A DNA stretch of 64,000 nucleotides from Eleusine coracana subsp. coracana (GCA_032690845.1 CM064426.1:48217417-48281416); one strand, 5' to 3'. Counted from the first letter of the stretch, positions 32,344 to 42,568 are shown. Numbers and translations are program-made. The notes: a model not told the origin generated them from the letters alone.

Positions 32344-33521
32344 ATAAAGTTTTGCAAGGGTGAGTCAAAACTTAATATCCCACTAAGCACATATGCTCAA
32401 AATAGCATAAGGACTGATTGGTAAAAGAAAAGACACGAGTTTCCCGATCCGTTCAAGGACCGGCAACGACCAATTATGCGGTTGACGGAGTAACCTGTAG
32501 AAATGAGCAAAAACACCTAGCTTCTGGACAGAACTAAAATTTTTGTATCGTACAAAAGTTGTAGAGAATTTCATCATCTGTCTAACGCATATTCACACAT
32601 ATCCATCCGATAAAGCCTCCTGGAGTTATGATCATCCAAAGATAGGGGGCAGAAAAGAAGGAATTTCTGACATTCCAGAAAAGGTTACTATTTTTGCCAA
32701 ATTCGACCCAGTTCCAGATTTTTCTAGGACAAATTTCCTAAACCAAACTTGTAGAACAAAACATCAGCTTTCCAACGAGTACTCATTCACTTTCATTGAA
32801 TTAAAATTGAGGATGTTATGCTCATTTTAGTGAACTGACTTTTCTGGTAGAATTCAGCTCTTATCGGTTGAGCTCAAGTTTTCGGTTTAGGTGCCATAGG
32901 AATTCAAAATTGCCTAGAGCTTGGTCATTTCACATGTTTGCAATATAAGTGACCTCTTTACATAATTTGGTAAGGATGAATGCGTATGATATGCATATGG
33001 TAAGGATCAATGCTCAATATGACGAACTCCTACATCCTCACAAAAAGAAACTTGATCAAATATATAGCTCGATTCTTTCAGTGACACACACACCTCTCAC
33101 ACGTTTTCTAACGAACTACACGTGATTAGTGTACCTGCAAGAGATCCATTTCAGAAACAATACATCAAATTCAAAAGAAACAAGCCAAAATAACAATGAC
33201 AGTTTATGCCCAGGTATTTGCCCACCCGAAAGATAGCCGACGTTTAAACGCATTCGGTCCGCGCATCAATAAAAGCCCAGGTCTTTGCCCACCCGGAAGG
33301 CTTTCGGTATTTACAGTGCAACTGATCCAGGCACAATGACGTACCTTCATTGAAGAATCCATAGATGCAAGTATTTTAAACAAACATAACAGAGGGTTAG
33401 CTTTGTCATCTACTAATACTAACTCTTATATGGACACTACAAGTGCATACCTCACTGTAAGGCGTAAAAACAGTTTATTTACGTTTTAAAATGTTCATTT
33501 GTGTGTAGCTTATCCCGATAC
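32344..33521 (-). other. Element 2 untranslated leader
   Basis: This stretch is homologous to 10998-12147 of element 1, including the two degenerate repeat units (around 32540-32640 and 32740-32820). No gene is visible. Confidence 0.6.
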
Positions 33522-33534
33522 GGCTTTGATACCA
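33522..33534 (-). promoter_or_regulatory. Primer binding site of element 2
   Basis: The minus strand reads TGGTATCAAAGCC, the tRNA-iMet PBS with one transition, two bases inside the LTR edge at 33537. Confidence 0.85.
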
Positions 33535-33536
33535 GC

Positions 33537-34583
33537 TGTAACAACCCTACTCCAAAAAATAGAGTGTGTCGTACAGGATCATCTCGGGAGATGATTAACG
33601 AAGTAACCATACATAGCATTCACACATGAACATTCATCATTTACAAAGTTACATTACTGAATGCATAATATTACAAGTTTGAGAGTTTCAGCGGAAGCAA
33701 GTTCAGATTACAATACAATACATATGTCCTTCGCTTCTATTACATAAATGTGCGGAAGCGATATAACGACAAAACACGACATCGATCACCTAAGTGAACC
33801 ATGCCGGCCCTAGAGCGATGACTCACTCATCACAGTTAGGAGAGCTAGGGACCCATTCAATGGTCCAGTTCTAAGGCTCCTCACCTTCCCAAACCATCTT
33901 ATTACAACAATCATAGTAAGCAGCTTGAGGAAAACCTGAAAAACAACATAATCGCAAAGCCTGAGTATCTAACATACTCTACAAGACTTACCCGTCAAAA
34001 GGTTTACTAAAACCGACTCCTAGTTTGCAGGGAGTTGACTGGGTTTATTTGATAATTGCAAACAAGCTCCTATTAGTTCTATGCTACACTTTCATTTCCT
34101 TAATCAAGATTTACTTTGCTTATTGCAGAAAAATAACAATGGTGAAACTAGCTAGCTGCTAAGACTTGAATCATAAGTAAAGAGCAATACATCATAGTAA
34201 TATGTAGCCATAGCATAAGTAAATTTCAGAATCATAACCACAACTCCACTACTTAACGTATCATTGCCGTTGCTCGAATAAGATGTACTCATAACCGCGA
34301 GGGACGACAATTCGAATTGGTTTACATCCTACAGGAGAAAACCCAAATACACGACATATGCATCACTTAAGAACACGTATGGCCACCGTTCACAAGATAG
34401 CTATAAAATTGATCCAGAGCCATCGATCCCATGTACATGTCCTCCCCGCGATACATTACTTCGTATCCGAGGCTTAACCCATGCATTCTCCAGCGGTCCT
34501 CAAACCCGTGCAACCACCGTGCTATTCACATCACCTCTAGATCGATGAGTATGGCCGTCCAACAATATGGCGCCCAAGTTACT
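33537..34583 (-). repeat. Element 2 5' LTR, partial
   Basis: The LTR aligns with 1573-2625 of element 1, including the hairpin at 33963-33979 and the ACTTACCCG (5'-splice-like on the minus strand). Homology ends abruptly after CCCAAGTTACTA near 34583, where element 3 sequence starts. Confidence 0.85.
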
Positions 34584-35530
34584 ACACTTAGAATAACTTA
34601 CGTGTTGAGTGCGGGTCGTCACCAAATACTCGTGCCGCTAAGTATCGGCAAAATTTGTGTTGTGTTGTGAGGAATGATAGGTTAATAAGATGAAAATTTT
34701 GCATCATGCATCCCGTTTTAACTAAACTAAAATTTTGTTCTCATGTTGCTCACCAACCTCTGGATACAAAGTTTCTAAGCTTGTTGAGCATAAAAATTCA
34801 AAGTACAAGTCCAATTGTCAAGTTAATAAGAATCTGTCATGTTGTTAGCTGTCAACTTCAAAAATTCATAGTTATTGATTTACTCAACCAAATAAGGCAT
34901 AAAAATAATTTTTAGAAATTTATAAACACCCTCTGTTCCCCAATATTTAAGTTAATTATTGATCATAAGAGTAACAACCTCAGAAACAGAAAGCAATTAT
35001 AATCTGCCAACACACTATTTTCAGCATAACCCTGAACTTAAAAATTCCATAACTGGAGTTGTACTTCGAAATTTTAGGTGTTTCAACCCAATCTGGAAAG
35101 CCTTTGAAGTCTGTTTTCATCTCCAATAGGTTTCATAATTTTATTGGTATCCCTCTATCCAGTAGAGCCAAAACACTAAGCCTCTGTCATCCAGAAACAG
35201 AATCAGCCAACCTGAACTTGTAAAATTCATAAGTCCAGATTTACTTGGAATTTTTGAGAGTGTAAATACAATGTGGACATCTATGAAAGTCTACTGTAAC
35301 ATAGTTCCAAGCACCCGTTTTGAAGACCTTATCTTCTGGTCGAAATACTCACTTTTCTGACTGCTATTCAGTTAAGACAGAAATTGTTTTAAAAACCCGT
35401 TGTCGTATTATCGCCCCTTGAGACTAGAAAATGTAAACTAAAACTTTGTATCTGTATTTCATAGAACTTTATGTGAAATGCGTCATTACTGTAAGGAAGG
35501 TTTGACTCAATCAAAGTACTTTCTTTGTAG

Positions 35531-36340
35531 ATGGCTGAAAACAATGACCAACCACCATCGGGTTGGGAGATCACCGACGGTCTAGAGTTCACTGGAATGA
35601 CTCATCTGTTTTGGAGAGTTCTCCGTGGCTTTGGTTATGACGTCCCTCCCACATATGTTGGCAAGGAATTTCAGGAGCATGGAGTCCCCTCCTGTGTCAT
35701 CCATGTGGCAGTTCCCACCAACTACTCGGTTACTCCAGCATGGGAATCTTGGACCATTAGCGTCTCGGGGACAGATTTACCTTCCACTTGGGGTGGTGCT
35801 GCTTTCAAGGCACTCACTCGGTTTTGTGAGGATCACAAGCATGACGTTGGTGGAACACCTGTCACACTATTGCCCATCAATGATATGAATGATTTTCAAT
35901 GGCATCAGCATGTGGACTTCACCTTTGATCTAAACCATCGCCACCATGATCCTATGCTGCCCATAATAGAGTATTATGGCTTATGCACCATCGCCTTGTG
36001 CACAAACTTGAGCCACCAACTAGATGTGTTTCATGCTGCACTTCGACTTTCTGAAGTCGAAAAACAAGCTAAGGATGAGGAAATTGCAGAACTGAACCAA
36101 CAAATCCAAGCAAAGAATGAAGAGATGGACGTGGTTATAGAAGAGCGTGACCAAGCCTTGCTGGACGCAGAAAGTTTTGAGCATGATATGATAGAGGCTC
36201 AAGATGACTTGGATGCATTCAAAGCTGCCCACCTTCCTATTGAAGGGAATTGGGATAAGCTCACCTTAGAGTACGGAGAACAAGAGGATGTAGAGATGGC
36301 ACCTGCTGGTAATGACTATGTGGAAATGATGGATCCATAG
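35531..36340 (+). CDS. Element 3 ORF0: 269-residue protein with N-terminal globular domain and coiled coil
   Basis: This is the only undamaged ORF0 in the window. Residues about 1-150 form a Trp/Phe-rich globular domain (GWEITDGLEFTGMTHLFWRV, KALTRFCEDHKHDVGGTPVT, INDMNDFQWHQHVDFTF). Residues about 165-235 are a coiled coil (LSEVEKQAKDEEIAELNQQI, KNEEMDVVIEERDQALLDAE), and the C-terminus is acidic. The ATG follows TTTCTTTGTAG directly, a good 3'-splice-like context, and gag starts 350 bases downstream. No signal peptide or membrane segment is seen. I have seen this protein type only upstream of gag in grass chromoviruses, and no function is established. It could act in particle assembly or as an adaptor, but that is speculation. 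The open frame in an otherwise ruined element is notable. Confidence 0.72.
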   Translation: MAENNDQPPSGWEITDGLEFTGMTHLFWRVLRGFGYDVPPTYVGKEFQEHGVPSCVIHVAVPTNYSVTPAWESWTISVSGTDLPSTWGGAAFKALTRFCEDHKHDVGGTPVTLLPINDMNDFQWHQHVDFTFDLNHRHHDPMLPIIEYYGLCTIALCTNLSHQLDVFHAALRLSEVEKQAKDEEIAELNQQIQAKNEEMDVVIEERDQALLDAESFEHDMIEAQDDLDAFKAAHLPIEGNWDKLTLEYGEQEDVEMAPAGNDYVEMMDP

Positions 36341-36690
36341 AAACCGGAAGAGCCTATGGAACCGGAAGAACCAGAAGAACAAGAGGATATAGGACAGGAT
36401 TACATGATTTGCTACACCATGTGTACTATTCATGTAGTATATGTATTTCAATTTCGGATGCAGGATTGTGAATCTTGCGTAGTGTGTCCGCACTACCGTA
36501 GCTAGGCGTGGACATATGTGTGTAAGATTTGTGATGTCCTTTTAACAACCATGTAGTCTGAAATGAATTAATGGAAATGGTTGTCACTTCTGAAATTTTA
36601 TTTATGCCTCTTGCAAATTTATATTCTTGCACATAAGTCTTTATGGATTATTTTGAGAAATAACTAATATGCAACCGTATAAATTGCAGC

Positions 36691-37790
36691 ATGGTGCGTA
36701 CTCAGAATCAGGATGATCCTGAGAGCTCTCAGCAAGGAGCTAATGTTGAGCCCTCACTAGCTGAGGTATTGGCTGCTGCACTCAATCGGCAGCAGAACGA
36801 CTCCGAGCTGCTCCGTCAACTGGTCGATATTACGTCCCATTTGGCTGGACATGGAGGCAACCGCAACAACAACAACCAGCCCCGATAGAGCACCTACTCA
36901 GATTTTCTGGGTACTCATCTGCCGACCTTCGAGCGTGCCAGAGAGCCACTCGATGCCGACCTCTGGCTACGCTAGACCGAGTCTAAGTTTGGCCTACTCG
37001 ACTACACTGAGCACTAGAAGGTGCTATTCACCACCCAACAACTCCAGGGCCCTGCTGGTGCCTGGTGGGTGAACTACGCTGCTTCACTACCCGCTGGCCG
37101 TCACGTCAAGTGGAATGAGTTCAGGACTGCTTTTCGAGCTCATTTTATTCCAGCTGGTCTTGCGCAGAGAAAGTTTCAGGAGTTCATGGACCTAAAACAA
37201 GGAGGGAGGAATGTCCTCTAGTATTCTGAGGCCTTCAACCATCTTGCTCAGTATGCCACTGACTATGTCAACACTGAGGAGAAGAAGAGGTATGCATTGA
37301 AGGAGCGTCTGACTTGATAGACGACCGGAAACTACAACGACCTGGTCAATGCTGCTATTGTCCAGGAAGGCGCTATGCGCCAAGTTGAAGAAGAAGATCG
37401 CAAAAGGAAGGCCCCTGCTAGTGCCTCTGCTGCCTGAGAGGCGAAGCATCGCCTGATTTACACTTCACCCACCGGACAACGTTTTCGGGCATCACCGTAG
37501 CAGCAGTATCAGCGACAGTTTGGCCCGAACTACTTAAAGCCACTACAGCAATAGAACTTCCCACCCCGTGCACCGTACCAATAGTAGAACAATTAGTACC
37601 ATGCACCATATTAGCAACAAGGAATTCAGAATGCTCGTGCCCTATGGCCTGCTGATCGTGGAAGCAACTATCCATGCTATAACTGTGGTCGTACCGGCCA
37701 TTTTGCTAAGAAATGTACCGCACCCAGGTGCAACAACAACAACAATAGCAACCAACGTCAGAACCAGAACAGGAATGTGAATGCACCATC
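36691..37790 (+). pseudogene. Element 3 gag with zinc knuckle, broken
   Basis: Gag starts MVRTQNQDDPESSQQGANVE at 36691, one base after a CAG. The domain is readable across several stops and frames: TTQQLQGPAGAWWVNYAASL, FRTAFRAHFIPAGLAQRKFQ, AFNHLAQYATDYVNTEEKKR, ending with the zinc knuckle CYNCGRTGHFAKKC near 37675-37720. At least seven in-frame stops are TAG or TGA at places where CAG, CGA or TGG is expected. It encodes the capsid and nucleocapsid in intact relatives. Confidence 0.85.
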
Positions 37791-38253
37791 TCGTGGTGCC
37801 CAAGTGAAGTACACCAATGTTGAAGACATGCCTCAGGGCGAACCGAGGCTGACCGGTACGCTCTCACTCTATCGCCAGCCTGTCCTTGCACTTTCTGATT
37901 CTGGTGCTACGCATAATTTCATTAGCAAAGCTTGTGTGCAAAAGCATAATCTCCACAGCACCACCATAAATAAATGCTACACCGTCTGCTGTCCTGCTGG
38001 ACAATTTTTTGCTAACGAAGTACTATGTAAAGCTCCACTAGAAACAAATCAAAAGGTTTATCCCACCGATTCCATCATGCTCAAGGATCAAGAAATCGAT
38101 CTGATCATAGGTATAATCTGGATGAAAACCCATAGAGCCATGCTAGACATCGAACCCTGTACCATGCACATCAACTCTCCCTTACATGGCCAAGACACAC
38201 TTTCTCTAAATATCGATTCATCGAAAGCCCTGGTTGTCCATCACTTGGAATGA
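37777..38253 (+). pseudogene. Element 3 protease segment
   Basis: A 158-codon open segment carries the aspartic protease active site in ALSDSGATHNFISKACVQKH, followed by MLKDQEIDLIIGIIWMKTHR, the usual flap and C-terminal protease motif order in gypsy elements. It ends at a TGA at 38251-38253, where the relatives read on towards reverse transcriptase. Confidence 0.85.
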
Positions 38254-38774
38254 CAATCACTCGAGAACATTCCCGTTGTTTGTGAGTATCCGAATATGTT
38301 CCCTGAAGATATCTCTGGTCTTCCCCCTGACCGTGAAGTGGAATTTAAGATAGAACTACAGCCAGGAACTTCTCCAATATCCCGTCGTCTGTATAAAATG
38401 GCCCCGAATGAGCTGGCTGAGTTGAAAAAGCAATTGAATGAGTTATTGGAAAAGGGATTCATTTGCCCAAGCACTTCACCTTGGGGCTGCCCTGCTATTT
38501 TTGTGAAGAAGAAGGACAAATCTCTGCACCTTGTCATTGATTATCGGCCACTAAATGAAGTTACCATCAAAAATAAATATCCGCTGCGCTGAGTTGACAT
38601 TCTTTTTGATCAATTGGTCGGTGCCAAGGTCTTTTCAAAAATTGACCTCCATTCGGGTTATCATCAAATCAAGATCAGAGCAGAAGATATTTCGAAGACC
38701 GCCTTCTCTACTAGATACGGATTATTCGAGTATCTTGTAATGTCATTCAGATTGACAAATGCCCCTGCCCATTT
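38254..38774 (+). pseudogene. Element 3 reverse transcriptase, N-terminal fragment
   Basis: The region reads FPEDISGLPPDREVEFKIEL, SPWGCPAIFVKKKDKSLHLV and DYRPLNEVTIKNKYPL, then a TGA at 38590-38592 replacing Arg, then VFSKIDLHSGYHQIKIRAED and FEYLVMSFRLTNAPAHF. The Gly of the usual SFGLTNAP is Arg here. It is cut after APAHF, before the active site, and unrelated sequence begins at 38775. Confidence 0.88.
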
Positions 38775-38909
38775 CTCGTCTGGAATTTTGCTGAGGTTTA
38801 CACGTTTAGGTTTTGTGGCAGTGCGGTAGAGAAAAACCCATATATTCTGGCCTTTTTCATCTTCTCTGCACCAAAACAACTTTCCACAAAACCCCTACAC
38901 CTTGCTGCC

Positions 38910-39040
38910 ATGACCAAGCCCAGCACCCATGCCACCTCTTCCAGAGCCAACACCTCCAAGTCCCCACAAAGGAGGGGCATAAGCCTCGGCAAGATAGCTG
39001 AACATCCCGTTGATGGACTGCTTGCCCACATGAGGAAACC
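38910..39040 (+). pseudogene. Unknown ORF, first part (split by copia A)
   Basis: From ATG at 38910 the frame reads MTKPSTHATSSRANTSKSPQ and then GKIAEHPVDGLLAHMRKP, up to the AAACC target site of copia A. If the element and one AAACC are removed the frame continues without a break at 46834 (IDEGLLEGSQLGARSPKPDD). Upstream sequence 38775-38909 could be its 5' untranslated region (TATATTC at about 38841). I do not recognise the family. It could be an accessory ORF of another transposon or a host gene. Confidence 0.5.
39036..39040. repeat. Target-site duplication of copia A, left copy (AAACC)
   Basis: AAACC immediately precedes TGTTAGCAAAT and is repeated at 46829-46833 after the right LTR. 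Confidence 0.88.
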
Positions 39041-39207
39041 TGTTAGCAAATAAAATGACCGGTTTACACTGGATGGAACTGCTCCATCGTGGGAATGCTC
39101 CCACTACTGGGAACTTCCCATTGTAACACCCCTATATAAGTGTACCAATGACATCAATGAAAGTGACTATTCATTCAACTACTGTTCATTCCATTTTACT
39201 TATCACA
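39041..39207 (+). repeat. Copia A 5' LTR
   Basis: It starts TGTTAGCAAATAAAATGACC and ends TTACTTATCACA. A TATATAA core lies at about 39133-39139. Directly after it, CGTTATCAAGCAC may be a degenerate primer-binding site, but the match to tRNA-iMet is poor. Confidence 0.9.
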
Positions 39208-40606
39208 CGTTATCAAGCACTTGCTCTCCAGAAAACTAAAAAAACCGAGAGAGAGGGAAGAACTCGACGGAAGCAACTGCCGGCGACCTCGTCGGAGATT
39301 AGCGGGTAAGCAATGCCGATGATGGCACTCACCGTGTCCTTCCTCATTGCTTTTCTTTGCCAACTCCTGGAGGACCCCCGCTGCGACCATGCCCATCGTG
39401 TGGTTCGCCATCTTCAGGCCACCCTCACCGGCATCCAGTTTCGTCGGATCTTCTCACTTCTTCGCCACCCATGCCGTGGTCCAGTAGGCCACCACGGACG
39501 GCAACCACCCATGGCTCAACGTAGGTGGTAGTACCACAACCACCGCCACCGTCATCATGGCGATTGCCGCCGCATGGATGTTGGCTCCTTCCGGGCACCT
39601 CACGGTGACCCGGGTGCAGGCCCCAGCACCGCCATGCCGAGGGCCACCTCGGAGGCACCACCTTCGTCTCCACCAGCAGCGCGCCTCCCGACACCCACAT
39701 CGCCGACCGAGTCTATGCTCCACCTTGGACCACCGGCCATGGACGTCGGCACGCCGGGACTGATCTCCTTCACGGTCGCCGCCTCTGCAGCAGCAGCAAC
39801 TGCTATAGTTGTTGATATGGCGGGCCTTTCGTCCCTACCTCGTCCTTAACTGCCACAGCGTGGTGCGCATATCCATACAGGAGGCCGAGGAGGGGAACCA
39901 GGCTAGAGATTCGCCATCCGCACCACACCACTGGCACCATGCTCCTCCTCTTCATCCGGATCTGGAGCCCGGCTCCACTTCTAGGACATCGAGGTTACCA
40001 CCTCGGGGGCAACCTCCTCTTTGCCAAGCTTCAACATCATCACCACGGGGGAGCCGGCCGGATCCATAGCCGGAGTGCTCAGATCCACGGCCGACCCACC
40101 CTCCGACCCGCCGGCTCAGTCATCGCACACACCCAACAGGGGTCCTCTTCTCCACCACCATGCCCACCTCACTGGTACTCCACCACGCCGGCCGGGCTGC
40201 GAGCCCGACGCATGGTCATCGACCGCTCGGCGAGTGCTCAACCCCGACGGCCCCATCGCCAGCGATGCCACCCGCTCCCCCAACATGGAGGAGCGTGGCC
40301 GACGCTGAACGAAAGGCCACCGGAGAGCGGGAGCGCCGGCCCGTAGCAGACTTGGTTGCTCGGCGCACACGACGCGGCGAAGGCAGCCCGGCATGCCCGG
40401 TCCCCGACTCGGCGTGAGGCGGCACGGCGGCACGTGACGTGCGGTGGCGCGATGGCGGCCGATGACACCCCACGACATGAGGCTGCTCGATGACGACCCA
40501 CGGCGGCGCGACGGCTACGGTGGCGCGACGGCTACGGCGGCGCGGTGCAGCGCGGCGCGGCACCGCTGACCCGGCGGCGTGGCAACAGCGCAGCTGGTTG
40601 GACAGG

Positions 40607-40638
40607 GCGGTTAGGGTTAGGGTTGAAACCCTAACCGC
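40607..40638 (+). repeat. Telobox-containing perfect hairpin
   Basis: GCGGTTAGGGTT and AACCCTAACCGC form a 12-bp perfect stem around an 8-base loop. Two TTAGGG-like units and an AAACCCTAA telobox are included. It is an isolated site and not a telomere. Confidence 0.7.
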
Positions 40639-41071
40639 TGATGCTGCGGTTTTTATAACTGCCGCGGCTTCGGCTGGGCTGGCTGGGCCGGCTGGGCTAG
40701 GCCGCCAACACGCGCACGCGCTCCCCCCTCAGGCCGAATGGCCATCTGGGCCTCAGCCCAGGTTGGCTTAGCCCATGCGGCTAAGCCTTGTATCAGGCTG
40801 GTTTTTCATTAAAAGCCCTAGATTTTTAGTAAACATCAGCCTATTTAACTTTTAGTTATTTTTCAGTGTTGTAATTTCACCAGTTTAGTCCCTGTACTTT
40901 GCTGTAATTGTGTGTAGTATTGCTTAGTGTTGCAATTTAATTTCTACCTCATGTATTAGGCTTGAAAATTATTATGTCCCATGGTATGTCGTTTGTACAT
41001 TTCCCTATGACATAATAAAGTGTTTACCATTGTTTACAATTGAGATATTTATTATTTCTTATATGACCTAA

Positions 41072-41440
41072 AGTTCAAGTCACCTTATTACGTACCTAGT
41101 ACTTAATCCAAGCAGATTTGAACTGTAAACACAGCAACACTCAATATTTAATTTTTGCAATTGAGAATTCAATTTTTCTTGCAAAATACATTTAATTCAC
41201 CTTATTAAGCACCTAGTGCTTAATCCAAGCAGAATTAAATGATACACACTATGTTGTACCCAACACTACTGATTATGCATTAATTTGTGATTCCTCATGT
41301 TCAATTCACCTTATTAAGTACCTAGTACTTAATCCAAGCAGAATTGAACCTTGTCTCTCTTTACAGAGACAAATTCCTTGCAATACGAGGTTCATTCACC
41401 TTATTAAGTACCTAGTACTTAATCCAAGCAGAATTGAACC
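41072..41440 (+). repeat. Four nested-hairpin repeats upstream of copia A gag
   Basis: Copies lie at 41072-41124, 41190-41240, 41299-41349 and 41389-41440. Each has outer arms such as GTTCAATTC/GAATTGAAC and an inner stem TTAAGTAC-CTA-GTACTTAA, joined by constant ACCTTA and CCAAGCA. Copy 2 changes both arms together (ATTTAATTC/GAATTAAAT outside, TTAAGCAC/GTGCTTAA inside). A further perfect hairpin, TTGTCTCT-N6-AGAGACAA, is at about 41351-41372. Spacer sequences differ. Confidence 0.88.
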
Positions 41441-41530
41441 ATGAGAAACTTTCTATAGAATATTTTCTCCATTGCTACAACACTACCATGATGATTTTAA
41501 CTAATCTCTGGTTATTCCTATGTAGGCTCA

Positions 41531-42568
41531 ATGGCCCATGAGTTCGATGAACTCGCTCTAGATGGCTACAACTACCCTACGTGGGCCCTAGACGTCAAGA
41601 TTTGCTTGGCCTCAAAAGGGATTATGGAAGCCCTCACTTCTCCTGAAAAAAGGAAGAAGGACTTCACGGACCAACACAAGTACCAAGCCTTATACATTAT
41701 AAGGCATCACATCCATGCTGATCTCAAAGTTGAGTATGCATTGGAGGAAGAACCTACTGTTCTTTACACTGCCCTCAAATCCAGGTATGAACAGAAAAAG
41801 GCGGTCATATTGCCTGAAGCTCTTCATGAGTGGAACAATATTCACCTCCAGGACTTCAAATCCAAAGGTGAATATAATCATGATGTTCATAAGATTTGTG
41901 CTAAGCTTAGGTTTTGCAATGAAGAACCTAATGATGCAGCCAAGATAGCTAAAACTATCAACTCTATGCTGCCATCAGACAGGATCTTGCAGCAGCAATA
42001 CCATAAAAATGAGTATACCACCTACTCTGCACTTATCCATGATTTACTTCAAGCGGAGAAGCATGATGAACTCACTATGAAGATTCATCGCCAGCGTCCA
42101 GTTGGCTCTGCTCCTCTCCCAGAAGTTCATCACAATATGCAGGGGAAGAAGTTTAGTGGTCCAAAAGATCACAACAAGAACTCCTCGGGTGGTAGATCTA
42201 AGCGTAAGTGCAATAACCGGAAGAGCAAGAAGAAGGTAAATGTTGAGGAGAAAGGCAATTCCAAAGCACAAGGTGACAACAAATGTTGCAAGTGTGGATG
42301 CATTAAGCATTCTACTAGGAAATGTCGTACTCCTTGCCACTTGGTTGAGCTTTACCTAAAATCCCTAGGCAAAGGCAATAATGCTGCATCTGGATTTGAA
42401 GCACACTTCAACCTCCAACACAATGCGCAAGAGGAAGCCGGTTGTTTGCGCCAAGTTCCCAAGGAACCAAGCAGCAACGAGCCTCCATTGACGATCAACG
42501 ACTACGAGGACCCGGAGAACACCATTGTCGAATTCTCTTCTGACGACTTGTTTGGAGACCTTATCTAG
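41531..42568 (+). CDS. Copia A gag, intact (345 residues)
   Basis: The frame opens MAHEFDELALDGYNYPTWAL and continues DVKICLASKGIMEALTSPEK, the N-terminal signature of plant copia gag (UBN2-type, binding-site-like LDGxNYxxW). A zinc knuckle follows near residue 255 (CCKCGCIKHSTRKC), preceded by a basic stretch (SKRKCNNRKSKKK), and the C-terminus is acidic (PENTIVEFSSDDLF). It would form the virus-like particle and bind the RNA. The start is the first ATG after a 3'-splice-like TAG at 41525. Protease and pol follow in a separate frame after a 200-base gap, so pol expression in an active relative would need a bypass or separate mRNA. Confidence 0.88.
   Translation: MAHEFDELALDGYNYPTWALDVKICLASKGIMEALTSPEKRKKDFTDQHKYQALYIIRHHIHADLKVEYALEEEPTVLYTALKSRYEQKKAVILPEALHEWNNIHLQDFKSKGEYNHDVHKICAKLRFCNEEPNDAAKIAKTINSMLPSDRILQQQYHKNEYTTYSALIHDLLQAEKHDELTMKIHRQRPVGSAPLPEVHHNMQGKKFSGPKDHNKNSSGGRSKRKCNNRKSKKKVNVEEKGNSKAQGDNKCCKCGCIKHSTRKCRTPCHLVELYLKSLGKGNNAASGFEAHFNLQHNAQEEAGCLRQVPKEPSSNEPPLTINDYEDPENTIVEFSSDDLFGDLI

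Larger units (their letters stand above)
25042..34583 (-). mobile_element. Element 2: truncated chromovirus related to element 1
   Basis: This element has the same order as element 1 on the minus strand and is clearly the same family by protein and non-coding similarity. Both outer LTR ends are missing: the 3' LTR keeps only its first part (25042-27051) and the 5' LTR only its last 1.05 kb (33537-34583). The left cut coincides with the Tat-like LTR and the right cut with element 3. Coding parts carry many stops and frame changes, and ORF0 has lost internal sequence. Confidence 0.9.
34584..38774 (+). mobile_element. Element 3: internal part of a plus-strand chromovirus
   Basis: The order is a 0.95-kb leader, ORF0, gag, zinc knuckle, protease and reverse transcriptase. 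It is cut at 34584 (no LTR or PBS) and at 38774 in the middle of RT. The orientation is opposite to element 2. Protein motifs match the Tekay/RIRE8-type chromoviruses but differ clearly from elements 1 and 2, so it is a separate family. The leader (34584-35530) has no gene, but contains a degenerate direct repeat about 180 bases apart (CCTGAACTT...AAATTC near 35030 and 35210). Confidence 0.88.
39208..41530 (+). other. Copia A long leader with GC-rich insert and possible intron
   Basis: The first 1.5 kb (about 39240-40790) is GC-rich and has many overlapping frames without a recognisable domain. The rest is AT-rich and carries the hairpin array. A strong 5'-splice-like CGG/GTAAGC lies at 39306 and a 3'-splice-like TTCCTATGTAG/GC ends at 41525, with a TTAACTAAT branch-like motif upstream. 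Splicing them would join the short 5' end to the gag ATG and remove the whole insert. This is inference from motifs only. Confidence 0.45.

Noticed and set aside
40611..40637. Telomere repeat
   Set aside because: There are only two TTAGGG-like units plus their inverse, in the middle of a retrotransposon leader.
39313..40771. Several ORFs of 70-135 codons on both strands
   Set aside because: They overlap each other in a GC-rich stretch with few stops by composition, have low complexity (Pro/Arg/Ala), and share no family motif.
41072..41440. Regularly spaced repeats resembling a CRISPR array
   Set aside because: The context is a plant copia leader, the spacing is irregular (118, 109, 90), there are no cas genes, and each unit is a nested hairpin.
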